NCBI GenBank assembly: GCA_017621415.1
Contig: JAGATD010000046.1
Coordinates: 1 to 35,094 of the forward strand
From: Clostridia bacterium
GTDB taxonomy: Bacteria > Bacillota > Clostridia > Oscillospirales > CAG-272
Length of the DNA: 35,094 nt
Direction of reading: 5' to 3'
A model generated the notes under the pieces. The model searched no databases, was not told where the DNA came from, and was given only the letters and a program-made list of their open reading frames with translations. Both the position numbers and the translations under genes were made by a program. Shown here one piece after another: positions 1-6,961 of this stretch (the first letter of the stretch is position 1; the number at the start of each line of letters is the position of its first letter).

Positions 1-486
1 AATATCGCAGAGCATCGTAACCCCCGTAAAGCTCGGCAGATTATTGACTATAGCGGCGAACCCCTGCGGGTAAACCTCCGCGCCTACGATGTTGATGCGG
101 TATTCCACCTCGCGGAAGGTAAATACGACCTCACTGTTTTGAAGCAGATAGTTCTTAAAATCGGCTTTCTGCTCACTTACCCAAGTAAGAGGCAGACCTG
201 CCGCAATATAGACGTCGGCTTCGGTGATGCGCTCTCGCCAAAGCTCTCGTGCAATCGCGGCAAGGGTGAGGACATAATAATCCTCGTCGTTGAATTTGTC
301 GGCTTTGAATTCCTTGTGCCCGACACCGATGGAATAATACTTTCCGTTCCATACGAGCAGGTCGGATACAAAGGTGGGTTCGGTATCGCTTTTCACAACG
401 CCCGTGGGAAAACAACAGTTTGCCGTTTTCATATTGCCGTAGCCGTGGTCGATACCGATGAGATAGGTTTGGTTCATTTTCTTCAT
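1..486 (-). CDS. ParM/StbA-like actin-family ATPase, partial (C-terminus outside window)
   Basis: The 162 codons visible begin at ATG 486 and run off the left edge. The N-terminus carries the actin-fold phosphate-1 loop, GIDHGYGNMKTA at about residues 11-22, and the last visible residues, LCDI, look like the start of the phosphate-2 segment (usually DIG). Known family members polymerise with ATP to segregate low-copy plasmids or conjugative elements, and related genes are common in Clostridia integrative elements. A second in-frame ATG lies at 477; the AAAGGAG near 497-503 slightly favours the downstream start by spacing. The gene lies 17 nt after the Cys-rich VLP gene, so the two are probably co-transcribed leftwards. 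The motor role in DNA partition is family knowledge, not shown here. Confidence 0.78.
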   Translation of the reverse strand, partial: MKKMNQTYLIGIDHGYGNMKTANCCFPTGVVKSDTEPTFVSDLLVWNGKYYSIGVGHKEFKADKFNDEDYYVLTLAAIARELWRERITEADVYIAAGLPLTWVSEQKADFKNYLLQNSEVVFTFREVEYRINIVGAEVYPQGFAAIVNNLPSFTGVTMLCDI

Positions 487-503
487 ACTTTCATTTCTCC
501 TTT

Positions 504-734
504 TTACTGTTTGTGATTTTGTTTTTGGATTTCTTCGTGTAGTTCCTTGTCCGCAGGCAGCACCGCATTTTTGAAATAATTGCAGTAGATGCCGTACGCG
601 GAAATGAGTTGCACACAGCGATGTGCTTCGCCGTCGTCAAGCAGAACGCAGTTGCCGTCTTGGTCACAGTTGGCGCATAACTCTGACACAAGACGGTTGA
701 CTCTCTCCGCTTGCCTTGGGGTGATTTTCAGCAT
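504..734 (-). CDS. Cysteine-rich VLP-domain small protein
   Basis: A 76-aa protein with five cysteines (C20, C23, C29, C40, C51) and the segment NAVLPADKEL, matching the Cys_rich_VLP family (named for its V-L-P residues) of Firmicutes mobile elements. The LLDDGE segment after C29 is also typical. The cysteine spacing suggests metal binding, but the function is unknown. The start at 734 is fixed by a near-perfect AAAGGAGG at 742-749, 7 nt upstream. It precedes the ParM-like gene in the same direction and diverges from the large polymerase-like gene; the 146-nt gap between them holds the promoter of the latter. The family points to an integrative or conjugative element backbone. Confidence 0.8.
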   Translation of the reverse strand: MLKITPRQAERVNRLVSELCANCDQDGNCVLLDDGEAHRCVQLISAYGIYCNYFKNAVLPADKELHEEIQKQNHKQ

Positions 735-822
735 AGCATTTCCTCCTTTTCATTGAATTTGATAACGGATATTCCTCACTCTTTTTTTGAATTTGTGGGG
801 GCAGTTACCATATAATTGCATA

Positions 823-851
823 TTGCATTTTTGAAGGAAATGTGCTATAAT
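823..851 (+). promoter_or_regulatory. Sigma-A promoter of the RdRP-like gene
   Basis: TTGCAT (823-828), a 17-nt spacer, then TATAAT (846-851) with an extended -10 TGC in front. The predicted start of transcription is near 858, giving a leader of about 23 nt. The AAAGGAG at 868-874 is 6 nt before the ATG at 881. Confidence 0.75.
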
Positions 852-880
852 AAAATCACTCTCTATCAAAGGAGAACCGT

Positions 881-3800
881 ATGAGAAACAAAAAATATAT
901 CATTCCCGAAATATCGGCGCAAAGTATCATTGCATCAGCGCGCCGGACGGATGACGGTTATAGCTTTTATTTTGATACCACCGATCCCTCAAAGGAGTAT
1001 TTGGTGGAAAGAACCTTGCAGGACGATTGCCCAATTTTCTATCAAGCAATGCTTGTTTTAGGAAAGAAGCCCGATAACGAGGTTATCTCTGACGCACTCC
1101 GCGACATATTCGTGTATATCGACTTTTCGGGCATCTTTGACCGCAAGCCCGTGGGCAGAGTGTTGGAGCATCAAAGGATCGCCGAGTATATGTTCCGCTC
1201 CAAAGGTATTAAGCTGAATTTCGGCAAAGAAGATCACGTATATATCGCTTTTGAACGCTCGGCTTCGATGAGCCGTGAGAACCGCCTCGCCTTCGTTCGT
1301 GCCGACATGTACGAGCCGCTTCGGGAGCGTATGATGCTCGGTATGAATATCGGAGATTGCCAACTCAGCAAACTCTATGCCTATAACGCGCTTCTTTTCA
1401 CAAGCGGAGCGAGATATAGCAATACGAGCATTCTATCAGATAAGAAAATCATCGTAATTAAAAATCCGCAATCTACCATTGATAATGTGAACGTTATCAC
1501 GGTGGAGGACGACGGCACCGATAACCCGATGCGCAAATATTCCCGCGTAGAGAAAACTACGGATATTACGATTACCGAGTTCGACGGCGAGGGCTTTATT
1601 TCACCCCCACTTGCCGATGAACTTGGGCGCGAGCATAATTCCTTTCAGATCCGTATGCCCTATATCAAAGGCGTTGTGCATAAGGTTGATTTTGCAGGCT
1701 TGTTCACCGAGCTTGGCGTTTTGTATATCTTAGATATGTGGGGCGTGCCACACGATCCCGCCGATGTTGATATGATCTTGACCGACAGTATGTTCAAAGG
1801 TCGCAAGTGGATGGAAGCCAACAATCTCTCTTGGGGAGAATACCTTGACCGCTGTGCGAGATACGGTCACGCGCTCTACGTATCGGGCAAAGATAAGCTG
1901 GGCGCGCAGGACACGACCGAACTGAACTATCAGTTCTTGAACACTCTCTCCATCACCGACGAGGAATTTCGTCCGAAGAACCTGCCTCTTGGTTGGTACG
2001 ACTCTCCCGAGTACGATAGCCGTAATTGGATTACAAAGACCACCGAGGTCGCCTATTACCGCCTTGTTGCCGACAACGGCGCGCGCCGTAAATACTTCCT
2101 TGATGACTTGCAGAATGTCGAGGTATCGACCGAACGCCGTCAATACCGCGCGGAGCTGATTGCCAAGAACGGTATGTTTATCGACGAGCCGATATTTGCA
2201 AAGGAGCTATCCGACCGTGCAGAGAACATCCTATCCAAGTACGCTGTGGGAAAGCTTTTGGTTACGGGAGATAACCGCTATCTCTCCGATGACCTGTTGC
2301 GTTTGATTGCGTATATCGTAAAAGACTCCCTAAAAGAAAAAGGCGACGATATTTACCGCCGCCTTGAGAAAGAATTTATAAGTGGAAACGAGATTTATGC
2401 TCCGCTACCGCACTATGCCGAAAATGAATTTTATACCGTGCTCCGTAGCCCTCATATCGCAAGAAACGAAGAAGCACTTGTGAAGCCGATGAAACCGGGC
2501 GCATTACGCGAGAAATACTTTTCACACCTCGGCTATGTGATAATGGTGGACTCCCGTTCGCTTATTCCCGAACGGCTTGGCGGCGCGGACTTTGACGGAG
2601 ATATGGTCAAAACCATTGCCGATCCGCTTATCAACCAATGCGTCATTCGAAGCAGTACCGAATTGCCGCTTTTGAAGATACCTACCGCAGAGCCGCTGAT
2701 CTCGGATGCGAACGATTGGTACGCCCGATTTGTCACCGTAAGGAACACCTTTTCCTCTCGCGTCGGTCAAATCAGTAACGCCGCGCTCAATCGCGGTGTT
2801 CTCGCCTACGATGAAAATACCACGAGCGAGGATAAGGTGCATTACAATCAAGACGTGGAAACGCTTGCAATACTGACAGGACTTGAAATCGACTCCGCGA
2901 AAAGCGGCATCAAGCCCGACCTTTCCGAGTATATCGAGAATAAAAGAGCGCGCCGTAGTATTTTCTTGCGCTACAAAGCGATTGCCGAAAGTGACGAATC
3001 GCACAAGTGGTACGAGCCAACTAAGAACGCGCGGCTCAAAAAGTATTTTGAGAGCGTAGATTGGAACTCCGTCAGTTCCAATCTTGAAAGACTTCCGTAT
3101 TTCGCGTATATGTTGGAGCACAAGACCGAAAAGGTTAAAACCTCTCCCGTAAGTGACGAAAGCCTGTTCGTATTCGCTCAACAGCACGAATGGAAGGAAG
3201 GGCTTGATAAAACAACTCTTGAGCGCGTGGTTTCTATTATCCGTGACTACGAGACCGCTTTACAGCGTATACGCTATATCAATCATATTCCGTCCGAGAT
3301 GAAGAGCAAGGGGGATGTCTACCGTATTCTTTACGCTCGCGGCCAGGAGAATGATTATACGGTCGATGAACTTTATTCTGTGTTTGAAGATATGTCGCCA
3401 CAAGCTATCCGTAGATCAAGACACAAATTGGAGGAATATAAGTGGCATCTTGTGCCGACGGAGGAACGGCAATATATTCTTTCCGATCTCTGCACAAGTA
3501 GTGTATATATGTATTCGGATGTGCTTTGCGATTTCCGTCACGGTGGTTATCGTATCGTCGGAGATATTATATGTGACCTTGACGCTATGCACCGAAATAA
3601 AGGTATAAAAACAAATATCACCAAGCAAAAGGGCGACAGCAAGGATTTGCAAACAATGCTTGCTGGCATTGAACGTGCCAACGATTATAAAGCGCATATC
3701 GTTCGCAACTGCATAAATGTTATATGCCCCCCGAGCAGGCGGGGCGCACTTGATTTCGATGAGGTTGTGAAATGTGCGGTTGCTCTCGGTAAGCGGCAGT

Positions 3801-3907
3801 TCGCGTTGGAGGTGTTACCATCTACCGTACTTGAGTTGACTCTCGACCGTAGCCATGTCTTTAAGGTGGAAGAACCAAAAAAGAAGAAATGGAGGTTTTC
3901 GAAATGA
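881..3907 (+). CDS. RdRP-like / two-barrel DPBB RNA polymerase superfamily protein
   Basis: A 1008-aa protein with both catalytic signatures of the single-chain two-barrel polymerases (eukaryotic QDE-1/RDR family, phage YonO). Barrel 1: FDGEGFISPPLADEL at 234-248, then FQIR-x4-KGVV with K263 as the expected catalytic lysine; this parallels the DGxGxIS...FQIR..G.KGV block of cellular RdRPs. Barrel 2: RSPH at about 528, then GGADFDGDMV with D570, D572 and D574, the DxDGD metal-binding triad. About 430 residues follow the triad and are unrecognised. No signal peptide or membrane segment is seen. It has its own promoter, diverges from the Cys-rich VLP/ParM genes, and overlaps the next gene by ATGA. 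Whether the template is RNA or DNA cannot be told. Family membership is strong from motifs; biological role is unknown. Confidence 0.82.
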   Translation: MRNKKYIIPEISAQSIIASARRTDDGYSFYFDTTDPSKEYLVERTLQDDCPIFYQAMLVLGKKPDNEVISDALRDIFVYIDFSGIFDRKPVGRVLEHQRIAEYMFRSKGIKLNFGKEDHVYIAFERSASMSRENRLAFVRADMYEPLRERMMLGMNIGDCQLSKLYAYNALLFTSGARYSNTSILSDKKIIVIKNPQSTIDNVNVITVEDDGTDNPMRKYSRVEKTTDITITEFDGEGFISPPLADELGREHNSFQIRMPYIKGVVHKVDFAGLFTELGVLYILDMWGVPHDPADVDMILTDSMFKGRKWMEANNLSWGEYLDRCARYGHALYVSGKDKLGAQDTTELNYQFLNTLSITDEEFRPKNLPLGWYDSPEYDSRNWITKTTEVAYYRLVADNGARRKYFLDDLQNVEVSTERRQYRAELIAKNGMFIDEPIFAKELSDRAENILSKYAVGKLLVTGDNRYLSDDLLRLIAYIVKDSLKEKGDDIYRRLEKEFISGNEIYAPLPHYAENEFYTVLRSPHIARNEEALVKPMKPGALREKYFSHLGYVIMVDSRSLIPERLGGADFDGDMVKTIADPLINQCVIRSSTELPLLKIPTAEPLISDANDWYARFVTVRNTFSSRVGQISNAALNRGVLAYDENTTSEDKVHYNQDVETLAILTGLEIDSAKSGIKPDLSEYIENKRARRSIFLRYKAIAESDESHKWYEPTKNARLKKYFESVDWNSVSSNLERLPYFAYMLEHKTEKVKTSPVSDESLFVFAQQHEWKEGLDKTTLERVVSIIRDYETALQRIRYINHIPSEMKSKGDVYRILYARGQENDYTVDELYSVFEDMSPQAIRRSRHKLEEYKWHLVPTEERQYILSDLCTSSVYMYSDVLCDFRHGGYRIVGDIICDLDAMHRNKGIKTNITKQKGDSKDLQTMLAGIERANDYKAHIVRNCINVICPPSRRGALDFDEVVKCAVALGKRQFALEVLPSTVLELTLDRSHVFKVEEPKKKKWRFSK

Positions 3908-4743
3908 CGAACGAGTGGTTAGAATTTCAAGCATATATCAAGAAGCCGACCTATTCTGCCGCAAGTAAACACGACCTCTCCTATCTCGGCAGGTTCACGT
4001 TCAAGACCATTACCGACTTTGAGGGCTTCGGCAGAATACTGACGGTTATCGCGCGCGGATATTTGTTCCACAATCAAGACAGTAGCTTACGCGAGGGGAA
4101 TCCTTACGAGCGCGTGGAATATGCGAGGAACGCTCTTTGCGCTTGGTGCAGTATTCCCGACAAAAACGAGGACGAGCCGTTCAACAACTTCGGCGCGTTA
4201 TCCTCGGACTTTCCCGAGCTTGTAAACGTTAAGGGAGAGGGATGGTATTATCGCCACGTGCAGAATATCGTGAAGTTTGTAAAAAAGAACCCCGATGCCG
4301 TAAGTGAAAAGGCGAAAACGACCGTCGCTCTGATTGCAAAAGGCTTCAAGACCGAGTGGAAAAAGAAGGTGCGGCAGTTGCAAGTGCCGATCTTCGCGCT
4401 CAACACGAAAGCCGCGTGGGCATTGCGCTTTGACGATATACTTGCCGATGCTTTGGAGCTTGGCGCGTTGCGAACAGAGGAATATATTTTACCGCCCGAA
4501 AGAAAAAATGCCGTAAACGCGCTTGATCTCGGTGATGTTCCGTTTGAGGTCGTATGCGACGTGATTGCTTATTGCGAAGCAAACAAGCCGAGTGACACCG
4601 ATTGGGTTGTCCTCCCGATTGCCAATTTCGATTGCTATTACGGCAATACGAATTTCAGCAAAAAGTGGCTAAGCAAAATCCCCGTAGCAATCCTCGCGCG
4701 GGAGGTCAGCAACGGCGTGAGCCGCGTAAAATTAAACATATAA
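3904..4743 (+). CDS. Unknown protein translationally coupled to the RdRP-like gene
   Basis: A 279-aa protein that I do not recognise. It has no signal peptide, no membrane helix and no obvious catalytic motif. It is rich in aromatic and charged residues, with a basic stretch at about 140-160 (KKKVRQL). An in-frame ATG at 3889 would add five residues, but ATG 3904 is preferred: GGAGG at 3891-3895 sits 8 nt upstream, and the ATGA overlaps the stop of the polymerase-like gene, the usual sign of translational coupling and a stoichiometric partner. A strong hairpin terminator follows directly, so the two genes form a closed bicistronic unit. It could be a template-binding, primer-handling or regulatory subunit; that is inference from coupling only. 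Confidence 0.72.
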   Translation: MTNEWLEFQAYIKKPTYSAASKHDLSYLGRFTFKTITDFEGFGRILTVIARGYLFHNQDSSLREGNPYERVEYARNALCAWCSIPDKNEDEPFNNFGALSSDFPELVNVKGEGWYYRHVQNIVKFVKKNPDAVSEKAKTTVALIAKGFKTEWKKKVRQLQVPIFALNTKAAWALRFDDILADALELGALRTEEYILPPERKNAVNALDLGDVPFEVVCDVIAYCEANKPSDTDWVVLPIANFDCYYGNTNFSKKWLSKIPVAILAREVSNGVSRVKLNI

Positions 4744-4749
4744 AAGGAA

Positions 4750-4786
4750 AAATACGAGAGCGTTTTCGGACGTTTCTCGTATTTTT
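4750..4786 (+). terminator. Rho-independent terminator of the RdRP-like operon
   Basis: Inverted repeat AAATACGAGA (4750-4759) and TCTCGTATTT (4775-4784) with a 15-nt loop, followed by T residues. It starts 6 nt after the stop of the 279-aa gene. Confidence 0.8.
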
Positions 4787-4797
4787 AATCGGTACAT

Positions 4798-4826
4798 TTG
4801 CAGTATTTTCGCCTTTGTAGTACACT
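4798..4826 (+). promoter_or_regulatory. Promoter of the TnpV-DUF6809 pair
   Basis: TTGCAG (4798-4803), 17-nt spacer, TACACT (4821-4826). It starts just after the preceding terminator and lies about 30 nt before the TnpV start. Confidence 0.55.
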
Positions 4827-4857
4827 TAAAGCATCAAAAGAAAGGACGGTGCAATAT

Positions 4858-5223
4858 ATGGAAAATTACATTGAACAAAACGGAATTACTTATGAACTCA
4901 GAGGCGAGCAATATTATCCCTTGCTTGAACTTCCCGAACAGAAGGAGGTTGGCAAATACGGAAGATTTCACCTCGAATATCTCAAAGCGCATCGCACGGG
5001 TTATCACACAACACTTCTTATGGAGGGTACTCTAAATCAGCGACTCTGCGAAATCGACCTTGAAGCAAAAACAATGGTCGAAATCATCATCAAACGCCTT
5101 GCTGCCGACAGAGGTATAGACGAAAATATGAAAGCTCGCGATATGCTTCGTTGGGTTGCCGAGATGAATAACATCAAGGCAAGCGCGGAAGAAATTGTTT
5201 TGCGGGAGGTGGTGTACGTATGA
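4858..5223 (+). CDS. tnpV: TnpV-family mobile-element protein
   Basis: A 121-aa protein that matches the TnpV family along its whole length: it opens YIEQNGITYELRGEQYYP, has LPEQKEVGKYGRFHLEYLK in the middle and ends with EMNNIKASAEEIVLREVVY. TnpV is carried by Clostridia transposons and integrative elements; its biochemical role is not established. The open frame extends 20 codons upstream, but that stretch spans the promoter, so ATG 4858 is taken as the start with AAAGGA at 4841-4846. The stop overlaps the start of the DUF6809 gene by ATGA, so the pair is coupled. It supports the reading of 1-5486 as mobile-element backbone. Confidence 0.9.
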   Translation: MENYIEQNGITYELRGEQYYPLLELPEQKEVGKYGRFHLEYLKAHRTGYHTTLLMEGTLNQRLCEIDLEAKTMVEIIIKRLAADRGIDENMKARDMLRWVAEMNNIKASAEEIVLREVVYV

Positions 5224-5486
5224 GGTCAGTTATCAACGAACTATGGCATGGAAACATCATACCGCAAGAGGATAGCCGAACCAACTCAAAGGAAATGAAA
5301 GAATTGCTCGGCTATATGTCACGCCATCACGAGGGCTTGGAGAAAAGCTTTACCGATGAGCAGAAAGAAACCTTTGAAAAGTTTCACGATTGTTGGAGCG
5401 AGTATATGAGCTTGGCTGAAGCGGCTATCTTTGAGTATGCTTTCAAGCTCGGTATGCAAATAGCCATTGAAACACTAACTGAATAA
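5220..5486 (+). CDS. DUF6809-type small protein
   Basis: An 88-aa mostly helical, charged protein. It begins with an ELWHGNIIPQE block and ends with a FEYAFKLGMQIAIETL helix, the pattern of the DUF6809 family that usually sits beside TnpV in Clostridia mobile elements. It overlaps TnpV by 4 nt and is followed by a terminator, closing a two-gene unit. The function is unknown. Confidence 0.78.
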   Translation: MRSVINELWHGNIIPQEDSRTNSKEMKELLGYMSRHHEGLEKSFTDEQKETFEKFHDCWSEYMSLAEAAIFEYAFKLGMQIAIETLTE

Positions 5487-5489
5487 CTT

Positions 5490-5520
5490 ACAGCGGCGGG
5501 AGCAATCTCGTCGCTGTTTT
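5490..5520 (+). terminator. Terminator after the TnpV-DUF6809 pair
   Basis: ACAGCGGCG (5490-5498) pairs with CGTCGCTGT (5509-5517), with one G-T pair, and is followed by TTT. It marks the boundary between the element backbone and the AT-richer block to the right. Confidence 0.7.
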
Positions 5521-5563
5521 AATATCAATTCATTATAAATCAACGATAATCTATGATGTTCCA

Positions 5564-5592
5564 TTGACAAAACACTGAAAAAGTAGTATAAT
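5564..5592 (+). promoter_or_regulatory. Perfect consensus sigma-A promoter of the accessory block
   Basis: TTGACA (5564-5569), 17-nt spacer, TATAAT (5587-5592): full consensus at both hexamers. It precedes the HTH gene by 40 nt. Such a strong promoter in front of a presumed foreign block would normally need repression; the first gene encodes a candidate DNA-binding protein. Confidence 0.85.
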
Positions 5593-5631
5593 AAAATAAA
5601 AAATTGTTTCTTTTTGTCGGAGGGAAATAAA

Positions 5632-5817
5632 ATGTCAAACGAAACCGAAAGATGGTATTCACTTAAAGAGATTATGGAACATCTCGGCGTTAGCCGTGAT
5701 ACTGTTTTAATTTGGATTGCAAAGCGCGGTATGCCTGCATCTAAGGTCGGTCGTCTTTGGAAATTCAAGGTTTCCGAGGTGGATGCTTGGGTAAAAGATG
5801 GTAAGGCTGCAGAATAA
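5632..5817 (+). CDS. Small HTH DNA-binding protein (excisionase/HTH_17-like)
   Basis: A 61-aa protein made of one winged-helix unit: [20 protein letters not shown] (helix-turn-helix), then [20 protein letters not shown] (wing and closing helix). This is the HTH_17 or excisionase/MerR-like domain. The start at ATG 5632 is set by GGAGG at 5619-5623; an in-frame TTG at 5614 lies before that ribosome site and is rejected. Two roles fit: an excisionase-type factor of the element, or the regulator of the operon it heads. Proteins of this kind often open defence cassettes in Clostridia. The domain call is firm; the role is inferred from position. Confidence 0.85.
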   Translation: MSNETERWYSLKEIMEHLGVSRDTVLIWIAKRGMPASKVGRLWKFKVSEVDAWVKDGKAAE

Positions 5818-5919
5818 AAAGCAAGCATTATTAATTCAAACCGATCACTGTCCACTTTATGAAACACTAAATATGTTAGATTTATATTACCGTGGACTAT
5901 TTAATAAAGGAGAGCTATA

Positions 5920-6945
5920 ATGAGTGGAATGAAAAATCACTTTGACAATTATATGGATATGATTCTTAGCGGTGGAGAAAGCAATGATGATGACTCTTCT
6001 TCAGTACTCGATGATTTTGATGATGTAGAGGAAGATGAAAAACTTAATGTTTGCCGTGAAATCTTTTCTGCTAAATATGATTTGGAAGATGATGAGGCAT
6101 CAAACGATTCTTGGAGAGATAAGTACGATGGTGATATTGATTGCGATATCGATCCATATGATTATGATACCGAAGAAGAATATTTAGAGGCACTTGAAGA
6201 AGCTGAGCCAAACAACAATATCTCGACCATTGGTAGTATAAGTGCAATAAAAATTGACAAGAATTCGAAAACAACTTACGATAATACAAAAATATATAGC
6301 TATTGCAAAGTTTTGATAGAATCATATAACAAACAATCCCTCTATCTTTCAGGAGATTTATCCTTGAATGTCGGGGATCAAGTTATTGTTCCATATGGAC
6401 GTGACAATGCCAAGATTGCCGGAACTGTAGTAGCTGTTGGTAAATGCTTTAGTTGTATTTTCCCTTATGACATAAACGATATGAAAACAGTTGTAAAACT
6501 GTTGAAAAAACAAGATAGCATCACCGAGTCAGCAGTTCCCTTAAAAGAAATTTCTAATGATCCAAACCTTGTATACGAGGATAATGATATTAAGATATCT
6601 TTTGTAAAATGGAGTCGTGATAATTATTGGATCGGTGGTATTGCTCGAACCGGAACATTTGTGTTTGAGAATAAGACCGATAAACGTACTTGCATCTATA
6701 TGAAAGATATTTCAGTTTGTGGCTTTTTGAATGTAGCGGAATCCGCGACCACCACATTAGCCGCGAACCAAAAAGCAATGAATTCTATTCCTTTTGTTTA
6801 TGAAAACAAGATCCCATCAACAGTAAATGGGTATAAATCCATAGAGTTTAAGGTTTGTTATGGAACGATAAGAGAAGGCTTTTCTTCAATTTCATTTATT
6901 GACAAACCGGTCAGAGAAAGTAGAATTATATCTATCAACGTCTAA
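5920..6945 (+). CDS. Acidic-N-terminus protein with HFDxxMDMxxSGG tag
   Basis: A 341-aa protein of unknown function. It begins with HFDNYMDMILSGGE at about residues 7-20, a tag shared with the small protein encoded at 10272. Residues 20-95 are very acidic (runs of D and E). The middle has a beta-rich segment with LNVGDQVIVPYGRDN, like small barrel domains that start Clostridia multi-domain proteins. The C-terminal half is beta-rich, perhaps immunoglobulin- or OB-like. No membrane helix is seen. AAAGGAG at 5906-5912 lies 7 nt before the ATG. The stop at 6945 precedes the ATPase start by 16 nt, suggesting one operon. The acidic region could mimic DNA or dock a partner; that is speculation. Confidence 0.72.
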   Translation: MSGMKNHFDNYMDMILSGGESNDDDSSSVLDDFDDVEEDEKLNVCREIFSAKYDLEDDEASNDSWRDKYDGDIDCDIDPYDYDTEEEYLEALEEAEPNNNISTIGSISAIKIDKNSKTTYDNTKIYSYCKVLIESYNKQSLYLSGDLSLNVGDQVIVPYGRDNAKIAGTVVAVGKCFSCIFPYDINDMKTVVKLLKKQDSITESAVPLKEISNDPNLVYEDNDIKISFVKWSRDNYWIGGIARTGTFVFENKTDKRTCIYMKDISVCGFLNVAESATTTLAANQKAMNSIPFVYENKIPSTVNGYKSIEFKVCYGTIREGFSSISFIDKPVRESRIISINV

Positions 6946-6961
6946 TTTTGAGGTAAGTAAA

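Noticed and set aside
139..516. 125-codon plus-strand open frame at the left edge
   Set aside because: It lies antisense to the ParM-like gene, whose reverse frame carries a clear actin phosphate-1 motif and a good start.
2522..3187. 221-codon antisense open frame in the polymerase-like gene
   Set aside because: Shadow of the long sense frame that has the DFDGD motif; no ribosome site and no recognisable domain.
5475..5867. 130-codon minus-strand open frame over the HTH gene and its promoter
   Set aside because: Antisense to a clear HTH protein and to a consensus promoter; low-complexity product without a ribosome site.
6899..6961. TTG-started N-terminal extension of the GHKL ATPase
   Set aside because: It overlaps the end of the previous gene and precedes the GAGG ribosome site at 6950-6953; ATG 6962 is better placed.
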